Source: Thermoanaerobaculia bacterium (GTDB lineage: Bacteria; Acidobacteriota; Thermoanaerobaculia; Gp7-AA8). Taken from it: a stretch of DNA of 64,000 bases. The position numbers and the translations under genes were made by a program. The notes beneath the pieces are model-generated. The model worked only from the letters and a program-made list of their open reading frames with translations. It had not been told where the DNA came from and did no database searches. Each line of letters opens with the position of its first letter. Position 1 is the first letter of the stretch. The stretch covers positions 30,019-94,018 of the forward strand of contig JADGNZ010000023.1 of the NCBI GenBank assembly GCA_017883205.1, in the 5' to 3' direction. This document shows, piece after piece, positions 1 to 8,700 of this stretch.

Positions 1-1
1 G

Positions 2-685
2 ACGACTCTGCTGACGACGCTCCGAGTCGGTCAGGAATTCGTCGGCGATCCTGTGGCGCGCGACTCGTCGATGATCGAGCGGTTCATTCTTCGCGATGGC
101 GACGGTGAGCACGACATCGCCGGCATCGAGCGCCGGGACCCCGCGGGCTTTCTGTCTGTCGAACATCCCGGCATCGCAGTCATCGGGTATCGGAGCCGTC
201 CGAAATATCTGGAGATGCCGCCGGATAAGTTCGAGCAGTACCTCAAAGACGAAGGGCTCGAATCGATCATCGCCGCACGCGCGAAGCGGGGCGACTCCCT
301 GAAGCCTTCGCGAGAGATCTTCTCGCGCTGCGCCAAAGCGCTGATCCTCGCTGACGGCAGCGGAACAGGCGCGCGCGCCGACGCTCCTCTGTCGTTCCGT
401 TACGAGATCGTCCCGAGGACCAATCCGTACCAGATGAAGAGCGACGAGATGCAGGTGGCCGTTCTCTATGAAGGGAAGCCGCTGCCGAACGCACTGGTCG
501 TGGCCATGCACCAGGAAGACTCGTCGCTGCGAATCCGCCTCCGCTCCGACGCGAAAGGCCGCGTTACCTTCCACCTCCCGAAGCGCGGTGTCTGGTTGAT
601 CAAGTCTGTGCAGATGATTCCGGCGCCTGCCGGCTCGAATGCGGAGTGGGAGAGTTTGTGGGCTTCGCTGACGTTTGAACGGTGA
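2..685 (+). CDS. DUF4198-like protein, 5' end cut by the window
   Basis: The reading frame is open from base 2 and the first residues read TTLLTTLRVGQEFVGDPVAR, so the true start lies upstream of the window. An internal ATG at 71 is unlikely to be the start. The visible part, about 227 residues, resembles the DUF4198 family: the LRVGQEFVGDPV region, ERF, a CAKALI segment and a C-terminal beta-rich domain with VLYEGKPLPNALV followed by RSDAKGRVTFHLPKRGVW. Members of this family are usually exported and are often annotated as nickel- or cobalt-uptake associated, but their biochemistry is poorly defined. A HupE/UreJ-type gene 3.7 kb downstream is a second metal-uptake-like gene in the same area. 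Family assignment is moderately sure; the role is an inference. Confidence 0.65.
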   Translation, partial: TTLLTTLRVGQEFVGDPVARDSSMIERFILRDGDGEHDIAGIERRDPAGFLSVEHPGIAVIGYRSRPKYLEMPPDKFEQYLKDEGLESIIAARAKRGDSLKPSREIFSRCAKALILADGSGTGARADAPLSFRYEIVPRTNPYQMKSDEMQVAVLYEGKPLPNALVVAMHQEDSSLRIRLRSDAKGRVTFHLPKRGVWLIKSVQMIPAPAGSNAEWESLWASLTFER

Positions 686-745
686 GGGTGTGGGGAGTGG
701 GGGGTGGGGTGTGGGGGGAGGTGTGGGGGGGTAGGGCGTGGTAGC
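686..745 (+). repeat. G-rich tract with G-quadruplex potential
   Basis: Directly after the stop codon the + strand carries more than six runs of three to seven G separated by one to three bases (GGGTGTGGGGAGTGGGGGG and onward). A matching C-rich arm lies at about 1765-1808, so the two arms bracket the tandem array between them as a long inverted pair. The C-rich arm overlaps the end of the following gene. Confidence 0.5.
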
Positions 746-776
746 GCGGGAATGATGCTTCTGTCGGCGTATGAGA

Positions 777-935
777 GTCGCCGCCGAGCCGGCGGGCGGT
801 CCAGCCAGCGGGCCGCTGGCGCTACGCTCTTCCGATGTGGACGTTCATCTAAGAGAACCTCGGCGTGAAGGTAGAGGAGTAGCGCCGCCGGCTCGGCGGC
901 TGTACCGCGGGCGGCTCGCCTGCGACTTTGGTGTT
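777..935. repeat. Imperfect inverted repeat (GCCGCCGAGCCGGCGG arms)
   Basis: The arm CGCCGCCGAGCCGGCGG near 780 is answered by CGCCGCCGGCTCGGCGG near 882, with a unique spacer. It resembles the GC-rich dispersed palindromes seen elsewhere in this window (13.9 kb, 63.6 kb). No convincing gene lies here. Confidence 0.5.
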
Positions 936-959
936 CTCTCCTGCATTCGCGTTCACCTG

Positions 960-1665
960 GCTTGCCGTCGCGTTTGTCGGCCGAAAAACGCGTTTATCCG
1001 CGGGGAAACGCGTTCATCCGGCGTGCTGTCGGGTTCACCCGCCGTGCCGTCGCGACTTACGGGCATGCTGTCGCGTCCACCCGCCGTGCGGTCGCGTTTT
1101 GCGGGCATGTTGTCGCGTCCACCCGCCGTGCCGTCGCGATTTAAGGGGCGTGCTGTCGCGTCCACCCGCCGTGCGGTCGCGTTTTGCGGGCGTGCTGTCG
1201 CGTCCACCCGCCGTGCGGTCGCGTTTTGCGGGCGTGTTGTCGCGTCCACCCGCCGTGCCGTCGCGATTTAAGGGGCGTGCTGTCGCGTCCACCGGCCGTG
1301 CGGTCGCGTTTTACGGGCGTGTTGTCGCGTCCACACGCCGTGCCGTCGCAATTTACGGGCATGCTGTCACGTCCACCCGCCGTGCTGTCGCGTTTTTACG
1401 GGCATGCTGTCGCGTTCATCTGCCGTGCCGGCGCGATTTACGGGCGCGCCGTTGCGTTCACCCGCCGTGCTGTCGCGTTTTACGGGCGTGTTGTCGCGTC
1501 CACGGGCCGTGCCGTCGCGATTTACGGGCATGCTGTCGCGTCCACCCGCCGTGCTGGCGCGTTTTGCGGGCGTGTTGTCGCGTCCACCCGCCGTGCTGTC
1601 GCGTTTTTCGGTCGAAAATCGTGTTCATCGGGGGTGCTGTCGCGTTTTTCAGCCGAAAATCGCGT
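960..1665. repeat. Tandem array A, 42-bp unit made of two 21-bp halves
   Basis: About 14 copies of a 42-43 bp unit run from about 1021 to 1610, with degenerate copies on both sides. Each unit has two related halves, GTGCTGTCGCGTCCACCCGC and GTGCGGTCGCGTTTTGCGGG, so the underlying period is 21 bp. Because the period is a multiple of three, several frames on both strands stay open and give 14-residue repeat peptides rich in Arg, Val, Cys and Pro. None has a ribosome-binding site or a recognisable fold, so I treat the array as non-coding. It lies between convergent genes. Confidence 0.85.
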
Positions 1666-1798
1666 TCCTACTCGGGATTGTCGCGATCATCCGTCCAGCC
1701 GCGCAGCAACACGGGCGACCAGCTCGTAATATTTGCCGGTCACGCTGGGGGGAGCATGCTCTCTCCCAGTCCACCCCCGACTCCCCACACCCCACCCC

Positions 1799-2446
1799 CT
1801 ACTTCCCCGTATGAATCTGATCGAGGCGAATCCGAAACTCGCTGGCCCATGAGGCAAACGCGTTCTCGACGTCACCCCACCGGCGGTACGGGCGCAGACC
1901 GTTGAAGTAAGCGCGGCCGGCTTTGCGGTCGGCGAATGCGGCGACACGCGCGTTGGTCATGCAGTCCCGCATATCGACTTCGATCGCTGCGTGACCGATA
2001 TCGACCGTGGGCAGGAACAGGCCTCCCGGAATGGCCGCTCCAACGACCTTCGCGACGGCGTTCTTTGCCGGATCGACAGGCACGAGCTCGGTGAGTGCTG
2101 CGCGAACGCGAAGAACGCCGGCGCCCGGAACATCGACGACGGAATACCCTCCGCGCCGGAGCTCGGCGGTGAAGGCATCGCGAAGGTGCGCGCCGAGGTC
2201 CTTCATCTCCTCCACGCTGACCTGTTTGTCAGGCTCCGTTTTCCCCAGGATGACCACCACCGGCTCGAAGAGAAACGCGTGATAGTTGTCGAGCGCGCCA
2301 GGCCGGCTGGCCCAGGCGCGCATCGAACGGCTTCCGGGGATCGGCTGCAGGTCGAGGCCGCGGCCCAGAAAGACGATATCCGCCGGCTTCGACGTCGCAC
2401 ATCCGGCGAGGAGCAGAAATATGACCGCAGCCGCGAGCTTCTTCAT
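1799..2446 (-). CDS. DUF3313-family lipoprotein
   Basis: A 215-residue protein that starts MKKLAAAVIFLLLAGCATS, a lipoprotein signal with lipobox LAGC and the modified Cys at residue 17. The chosen ATG is preceded by AGGAGA on the coding strand; the open frame continues upstream but without export logic. The body resembles DUF3313: an opening ADIVFLGRGLDLQPIPG, then YHAFLFEPVVVILG, a middle segment with LRDAFTAELRRGGYSVVDVPG and a predicted helix-strand fold common in outer-membrane-attached lipoproteins. The family has no assigned reaction. The gene follows the DUF885 gene on the same strand with a gap of 61 bp and may be cotranscribed with it. Its 3' end overlaps the C-rich repeat arm near 1800. 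Confidence 0.75.
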   Translation of the reverse strand: MKKLAAAVIFLLLAGCATSKPADIVFLGRGLDLQPIPGSRSMRAWASRPGALDNYHAFLFEPVVVILGKTEPDKQVSVEEMKDLGAHLRDAFTAELRRGGYSVVDVPGAGVLRVRAALTELVPVDPAKNAVAKVVGAAIPGGLFLPTVDIGHAAIEVDMRDCMTNARVAAFADRKAGRAYFNGLRPYRRWGDVENAFASWASEFRIRLDQIHTGK

Positions 2447-2461
2447 CAAATTCTCCTGAGT

Positions 2462-2492
2462 TTCTCCTGGGAGCGCGGGCGTCTCGCCCGCT
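2462..2492. repeat. Short GC-rich palindrome between co-oriented genes
   Basis: The sequence GAGCGCGGGCGTCTCGCCCGC can fold on itself (GCGGGCG with CGCCCGC). It belongs to the 'GGCGAGACGCC' type of dispersed repeat also seen near 12.2, 13.9 and 63.6 kb. It lies in the gap between the DUF885 and DUF3313 genes. Confidence 0.4.
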
Positions 2493-2507
2493 CTTGATCG
2501 CAAGCCT

Positions 2508-4262
2508 TCAATGTGTCTTCTGCGTCTCAATCCATCGATCGACATTCGCTTCGAGCACCTTCAATGGCACTGCGCCGCTGCCGAGGACGACGTCGTGAAA
2601 AGCGCGTAAGTCGAAACGCGGCCCCAATGCTCCCTCGGCTCGTTTGCGGAGCTCTTTGATCTTCAGCTCCCCCAGTTTGTACGAGAGCGCCTGGCCCGGC
2701 CAGGAGATGTAGCGATCGACTTCGGTCTCGACTTCGTGCAGCGGCAACGCCGTGTGGCTGGCCAGGTAGTCGATGGCCTGTTTGCGCGTCCATCCCATCG
2801 AATGAATGCCGGTATCGACGACCAGCCGGCAGGCGCGCCACATCTCATACGTCAAGCGTCCGAAGTTCGAGTACGGATCCGAATAGATCCCTGCTTCGAG
2901 GCCCAGCCATTCGCAATAGAGGCCCCAACCTTCTCCGAACGCGGAGATGTACGAGAAGCGGCGGAAGTTCGGCAGGCCGGTCAGCTCGCGGCTCAGCGCG
3001 ATCTGCAGGTGATGGCCCGGCACTGCTTCGTGAAGCGTGAGTGCCTCGAGGTTGTAGAGCGGACGGCTTTCGAGCATGTACGTATTCACCCAGTAGATGC
3101 CCGGCTGCGTGCTCCCTTCCGGTGCGCCGACGTAGCGGCCGCTCGTGTACTTCGGGGCGATGTCCGCCGGAACGGGCTCGACCGTGTACGGCAAGCGGGG
3201 GAGCGTCTTGAAAAGCGAGGGAAGTTTTCCGTCGATGCGTTTGGCGATGCGCGATGCGCGCATCAGCAGCTCTTCGGGAGTCTTCGCGTAGAAGCGCGGA
3301 TCGGTGCGCAGGAAGACGAGGAACGCCGGGAAGTCGCCCTTGAAGCCGACCTCCTTCATCACCGCATTCATCTCCCCTGAGATGCGCTCCACTTCGCTTA
3401 GGCCGATCTGGTGAATCTGTTCCGGAGTCAGATCGAGCGTCGTGTACTCGCGAATCTGCTGCGCGTAGTAGGCCCGCCCGTTGGGAAGCTCGGACGCGCC
3501 GAGGGTGGTGCGGGCGTGGGGGAGGTACTCGTTGCGGAAGAAATCGAGGAACTCGCGGTAGCCAACGACCGCGCCTTCCATGACCGCCTTGCGCCCCGCC
3601 TGCCGCAACCGCTCGCGATCGCCCTCGGGGACCGTCGACGGGAACTTCGCGAATGGCTTCCAGAAGACGCTCTTCTCGGGATCGTCGACGATATGAGCCG
3701 TGATCGTCGAGTCGTACCCATCGAGCGTCGCGCGCGCAACCGTCATGCCGCGCGCGATGCCGATGCGCATCAGCGCGATCTCCTCGCGTACGTGGCGCGG
3801 CCACTGGTTCAGGCGGCTGATGTAGTTCTCGTAATCCTTCACCGTCGCCATCGGCATGTTCTGAGCGAGCCGAGAGAATCCGGAGTGGAATCCCGAGTCG
3901 GCATTGAAGGGCATCTGGTACTCGCCGAGCTCGAAACTGGCGATACCGTTCTCGATCTGTTCCTGGAAGATGTCGTAGTTGACCATCTCCTCGGGCGGCA
4001 GCTTCGACCGGTCGATTGCCTTAAGCTCGGCCAGCGTCGCTTTCTCCTGCGCGTTGCGCCGCTCGAGATCGGCCATCGTCGACGACCCCAGCCGGTCGTC
4101 GTACTCATGCCGCCCGACCGACGTCGCGAACATCGGACTCTCCTTGAGGTTCGTCTCCCACGTGCGATCGAAGAGCGCGTGAAGACGGACAACTTCATCG
4201 GCTGCGTGTGCGGAAATGGTCATCAGAGAAACCATGAGGAGGACGGCGCATTGTCGCTTCAT
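2508..4262 (-). CDS. DUF885-family metallopeptidase-like protein, exported
   Basis: A 584-residue protein with a signal peptide at the N-terminus (MKRQCAVLLMVSLMTISAHA, cleavage after about residue 20). The DUF885 signature LHEAVPGHHLQ sits near residue 413, and a second conserved patch FGEGWGLYCEWLG follows at about 443; in this family these resemble the HExxH...E zinc ligands of gluzincin peptidases. Length is normal for the family. Substrates are unknown; some relatives are reported as peptidases, so a periplasmic metallopeptidase is a reasonable inference. The ATG at 4262 fits the signal peptide. The gene probably leads a two-gene unit with the DUF3313 lipoprotein. Confidence 0.8.
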   Translation of the reverse strand: MKRQCAVLLMVSLMTISAHAADEVVRLHALFDRTWETNLKESPMFATSVGRHEYDDRLGSSTMADLERRNAQEKATLAELKAIDRSKLPPEEMVNYDIFQEQIENGIASFELGEYQMPFNADSGFHSGFSRLAQNMPMATVKDYENYISRLNQWPRHVREEIALMRIGIARGMTVARATLDGYDSTITAHIVDDPEKSVFWKPFAKFPSTVPEGDRERLRQAGRKAVMEGAVVGYREFLDFFRNEYLPHARTTLGASELPNGRAYYAQQIREYTTLDLTPEQIHQIGLSEVERISGEMNAVMKEVGFKGDFPAFLVFLRTDPRFYAKTPEELLMRASRIAKRIDGKLPSLFKTLPRLPYTVEPVPADIAPKYTSGRYVGAPEGSTQPGIYWVNTYMLESRPLYNLEALTLHEAVPGHHLQIALSRELTGLPNFRRFSYISAFGEGWGLYCEWLGLEAGIYSDPYSNFGRLTYEMWRACRLVVDTGIHSMGWTRKQAIDYLASHTALPLHEVETEVDRYISWPGQALSYKLGELKIKELRKRAEGALGPRFDLRAFHDVVLGSGAVPLKVLEANVDRWIETQKTH

Positions 4263-4301
4263 GGCGGAAAGCTTATCGCGGACCTTGCGCGAGGAGAATC
4301 A

Positions 4302-4365
4302 TGAACCACAGAGACGCAGAGATCACGGAGAGCCAACTCGGTGACCTTTGTGTCCCTGTGGTGAT
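4302..4365. repeat. Dispersed palindrome, family B (ACCACAGAGAC)
   Basis: The left arm AACCACAGAGACGCAGAG pairs with the right arm CTTTGTGTCCCTGTGGT. Related copies lie at 21735-21800 and 30102-30162. It fills the gap between two divergent genes (DUF885 and HupE/UreJ-like). Confidence 0.7.
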
Positions 4366-4430
4366 CGGTTTGGTGGGGCTGGAATCGCGATACGACCCAC
4401 AGAGGATCAGGCGCGTAGATCCCGTAGCAC

Positions 4431-5570
4431 ATGAATTTTTGCGAGAGATCGAACAGCCACAATCGCAACCGCCGTCTCACGCGCGTGGTGATCAGCGCCG
4501 TCCTGACCGCGGTCTCGCTCGCGCTGCCCGCGCGCGCACACGAGATCGGCACCACGCAGGTACGTGCGCTGTTTCGGAAGGATCACACCTTCTCGATCGA
4601 TGTCGTCACGGCGCCGCAGGCGCTGCTGAACAAGATCGAGGCGCGGACGCACCTGCCGCGATCGTCGAAGTTGAATCCGGCGCAACTGCAGCAGCGATTG
4701 CAGTCGCTGGCGCCGCAGCTCGCGGACGCGGCAAGCATCCGGTTCGGCGGGGAGACCGCGGTGCCGAACGTGGAGGTTCAGCCGATCGTCGCTCCGGCCG
4801 ATCCGCGGCAGGCTTCGTACGTTGTCGTACGGTTCACCGGCGACATTCCCCTGCGCGCCAGCGACTTCACCTGGCAGTACGCGCTCACCTATGCGGCGTA
4901 CGCGCTCACGCTGCAGAACGAAGGACATGGTGCTCCTGCGCACCAGTGGCTGGAGGGCGATCAGCGCAGCGCGCCGTTTCCGCTGGCGCGGGACATCCTG
5001 CCGCCGACGCGCCTCGAGGTCATGAAGCAGTATCTGAAGCTCGGCTTCACGCACATCGTTCCCCACGGCCTCGACCACATCCTCTTCGTCCTGGGCATCT
5101 TTCTCCTGACGACGCGCATCCGGGCCATCCTGGCCCAGGTCACGGCGTTCACGATCGCGCACTCCATCACGCTCGGTCTGACGATCTACGGCCTCGTGTC
5201 GTTGTCGCCGCGGATCGTCGAGCCGATGATCGCGCTGTCGATCGTCTACGTCGCCGTCGAGAACCTCGTCACGAGTGAGCTCAAACCGTGGCGCGTGGCT
5301 ATCGTCTTCGCGTTCGGACTCCTGCACGGCATGGGCTTCGCCGGCGTGCTGAAAGAGATGGGCCTGCCGCGCTCCGAGTTCCTGACGGCGCTGATCACGT
5401 TCAATGTCGGAGTCGAGCTCGGGCAGTTGACCGTCATCGCTGCCGCCTTCGTCCTCGTCGTGTACTGGATTCGCAAGAAGCCGTGGTATCGATCTCGGTT
5501 TGTGATTCCTGCGTCGCTGGTGATTGCCGCCGTCGGCCTGTTCTGGACTGTGCAGCGAGTCCTTCTGTGA
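4431..5570 (+). CDS. HupE/UreJ-family membrane protein
   Basis: A 379-residue protein with a basic N-terminus and a hydrophobic signal (residues 16-34, ending ALPARA), an extracytoplasmic domain of about 150 residues, then six or seven membrane segments. The membrane half carries the family hallmark GFTHIVPHGLDHILFVLG (residues 205-222) and later FGLLHGMGFAGVLKEMGLP; the histidines and aspartate are the presumed metal-binding residues. HupE/UreJ proteins are linked to nickel or cobalt uptake for hydrogenase and urease. This copy is of the longer type with an N-terminal soluble domain. It lies about 43 kb from the hydrogenase genes, so a link to them is possible but not shown by position. No clear ribosome-binding site precedes the chosen ATG. 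Confidence 0.75.
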   Translation: MNFCERSNSHNRNRRLTRVVISAVLTAVSLALPARAHEIGTTQVRALFRKDHTFSIDVVTAPQALLNKIEARTHLPRSSKLNPAQLQQRLQSLAPQLADAASIRFGGETAVPNVEVQPIVAPADPRQASYVVVRFTGDIPLRASDFTWQYALTYAAYALTLQNEGHGAPAHQWLEGDQRSAPFPLARDILPPTRLEVMKQYLKLGFTHIVPHGLDHILFVLGIFLLTTRIRAILAQVTAFTIAHSITLGLTIYGLVSLSPRIVEPMIALSIVYVAVENLVTSELKPWRVAIVFAFGLLHGMGFAGVLKEMGLPRSEFLTALITFNVGVELGQLTVIAAAFVLVVYWIRKKPWYRSRFVIPASLVIAAVGLFWTVQRVLL

Positions 5571-5728
5571 CGCCGTGCGGCCGTCAGTGCCGCAGGCCGA
5601 CCCTTGGGGCCAGGCCCGGAATTGCAGAATTTACGCGGAATTCTCGCGGCGTGTCTCTCCGCTTGACGCTTCCTCCTTGATAGTTTCGCGACGTCTGTAA
5701 TCACGGTCAGCGCTTCGAAGGAGTGGTC

Positions 5729-8700
5729 ATGAACAGAATCATTCTGGGTGTGTTGGGTATCCTTCTGGCAGCGGCGCTCTCCGTTTCCTTGCAGGCCCAG
5801 CCGCTCGCGAAATCAGCGATTCAGGTCGGCGCGGGCAACACCAAACAGGCGGGCCAGACCTTCGGTTACCGGCTCACGTACAACTGCAGCAGCACTTCCG
5901 GCCCCTGTCTCGGTGCTCAGGTAATCGACCTTCTTCCAGCCGCGGTGGCGTTCGTCGATACAGTGCCGGCGAGTCCGACAGGTGATGTTGCCGCCATCAA
6001 CGTGACGAACAACTTCAGCGGATCAGGCAGGACGCGCGTGCAGTTCGTCTTGATCAACCCACTGCCCGCGGGAAACAGCGGCGATTTGCTGATCGACGTC
6101 AAGTTCCCGAACGGCTCCACGCCTGACGGAACCGTCGCCACGAATACGGCGGATGGCATCAACCTCGGCGCCTCACCGGGCACTTTCACGACGCCTCCCG
6201 TCAACGTGACTGCCATTGCCTCGCTGCAAGTCTCGTTGTCGAAAACTCTCACGTCGTCGCCTGCCAATCTCGACTTGCCGGAGTCGTACCGGCTGCGGAT
6301 CTCGAACACGAGCAACTCGAGCGGCTCCCTCAATCTGACCGCGATCGGACCAGTAACCGACACCCTCCCAACCGGCGTTGTGTTCAACGGATCAACACCT
6401 GCCGCAGACTGTCAGCCGGGCTGCGTCGGGACGACGCCGGCGACGGTCACCTGGACTTCGCCTTGTTCCCTTCCATTGACGCCTGGCAGCAACTGCGACG
6501 TCAGCGTCAACGTGACCTTTCCGAGCGCCACGTTCACCTCGGGTACGAACGTGACGAACAGCTTCACCGCGACCGGCACGCCGCTCGGCCAGTCTCCGAC
6601 GAACCTTGGCATTGGGCAGGTGACTCATTCGGTGACGACCTTCGTTCCTGCGCCGAACGCGTCGCTGGGGAAGAGCGTCAACGGCAACAGTCCGAATCCG
6701 CCGACGCTTAACCAGACCTTCAGCTACGACGTTTCGAACGGGAACAACGGCAACGTCGCGCTCGACGGCACGACAGTCATCGACACGCTACCGATCCAGT
6801 TTCAAATGTCATCAGTGACCACGGGCTCCTACAACGGCGCGGCAGACTTCGCAGCAGGTGTTGGCGTGCGGGTTTCCTACGAGAAGAATACCGCCCCCGG
6901 CGTCTTCACGCTCTGGGGCTCGTCGCCCAACGCAACGACGAACACGACGCTCACGGCACCACCGCCAGGCCTCGGTGCCGGCGAGTACGTCACGAAGATC
7001 AAATGGGAATTCGGCCAGACCCAGCCGGGGATGAGTACGGCGACGAAGGCAGCCGTCACCGGAAAGATCATCAACCCGAGCAACGCGGGCGCTCCGGTCG
7101 GCTTCGGCGATACCATCACCAACTGCCTCGACCTTTCCGCGGTCTACACGGCCGGTCCGACCAACGTTAATCGCAACACCTGTCCGGCATTCACGCTCAG
7201 CGGGCCATTCGTGCAGCTCAATCCTGCAAAGGACAACCTCTCCGGCAGTGGACCGTTCAATCCCGGGCAAACGGTCAACTTCCGCTTGCGCGTGCGGAGC
7301 GCGGCGCAATCGAGCGATCCCGGGCCGCTCGAGGACATCGTCGCTTCTGACCTTCTCCCGGTCGATCTCATCTTCTCGTCGTGGACGTTCGACGATCAAG
7401 GCACCGGCCTGCCCGCGCCGCAGGTCTTCGAGAACATCCCGAACTACAAGAACACGGGAAGGGTGCTCCTGCGCTGGCACTGGAACGCCGGCAGCGGAAA
7501 CCTCGGCGTGAATCAGCAGGTTTTCATCAACATCGCCACGACCATCCGGGTCGGCGCTCAGTTCGGAAGCCTTTCCAACACGATGGACCTGGCCATCAAC
7601 GCTCCGGGCCTGGCCCAGCGCTGCAGCGGCGGCTCCACCACGGACGCTCTCGATCTCGACAACGACGGCAGCACCTCCGACACTCTCTGCACGGCATCGG
7701 GCTCCCTCAACGTTGCGCCGATCGCGCAATTGGTCTCATCGAAAAAGATCAAGGCCACGTGCGACGGCGGAGCGGTCACTACCTCAGCCGGCACCTTGAC
7801 CGGCGGCGCGATCGAATATCACCTCACCGTGACGAATCCCGGCACCGTCCCGATGCAGAACTTCGTGCTCATCGACATCCTCCCGTTCGTTGGCGACACC
7901 GGCGTTCGCGACACGAGCCCGCGCGGCTCGCAATGGACGCCGCTGCTGGCCGCGCCGATTACCCCTCCGGCCGGCACCGTCATCTACTACTCGACGGCGG
8001 GGAATCCGTGCCGAGGAGAGGTGGGAGGGCCTACGTCGGGCTGTACAGCGCCGAATTGGACAACGGTCGCGCCCGATCCGATCACCAGCGTCCGCTCCTT
8101 CAAGATCGAGTTCGGAGCCCGCGTCGTCCTTCCCTCTGATGGGATCGATTTCACCTACTACATGATCACGCCGGGCACCGTCGCTCCGGCGACGACGGCA
8201 TACAACTCGTTCGCGTATCAGGCGGATCGCGCTGATGGGCTGGGTGCCTTGGCCGCGGAACCGCAGAAAGTGGGGCTCACCCTCGGAGGCTGTCCCGCCG
8301 CAAGTCTCGGCGATTTCGTGTGGGTCGACACGAATCACGACGGAATCCAGAACGATGGCCCGACGGGACTCAATAACGTCCGCGTCGAGCTCTGGACGCC
8401 GGGAGTCGACGGCATTCAGAACACGAATGACGACGTTCACCTGGCCTCGACCCTGACCGCGGCCAGTCCCACCAACACCGCCGGCTGGTACCGCTTCCCC
8501 GGTCTCGCGCCGGGCAGCTACTACACGAAAGTCATCCCGCCGCCGACGTTCATTCTCACGACCCAAGGGGCGACGACCGACGCGCTCGACTCGGATGGAA
8601 ACACGTCGACCGGCGCGACGCGCGTTGTGACCCTGGCCGCGAACGAAGACAACCCGAACCTCGACTTCGGTCTGTTCGCGACGCAGAAGGCAGCGCTGGG

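Noticed and set aside
928..1905. Long open frames with 14-residue repeats in several frames over array A
   Set aside because: They exist in several frames and on both strands because the unit is a multiple of three; none has a ribosome-binding site, signal or known fold.
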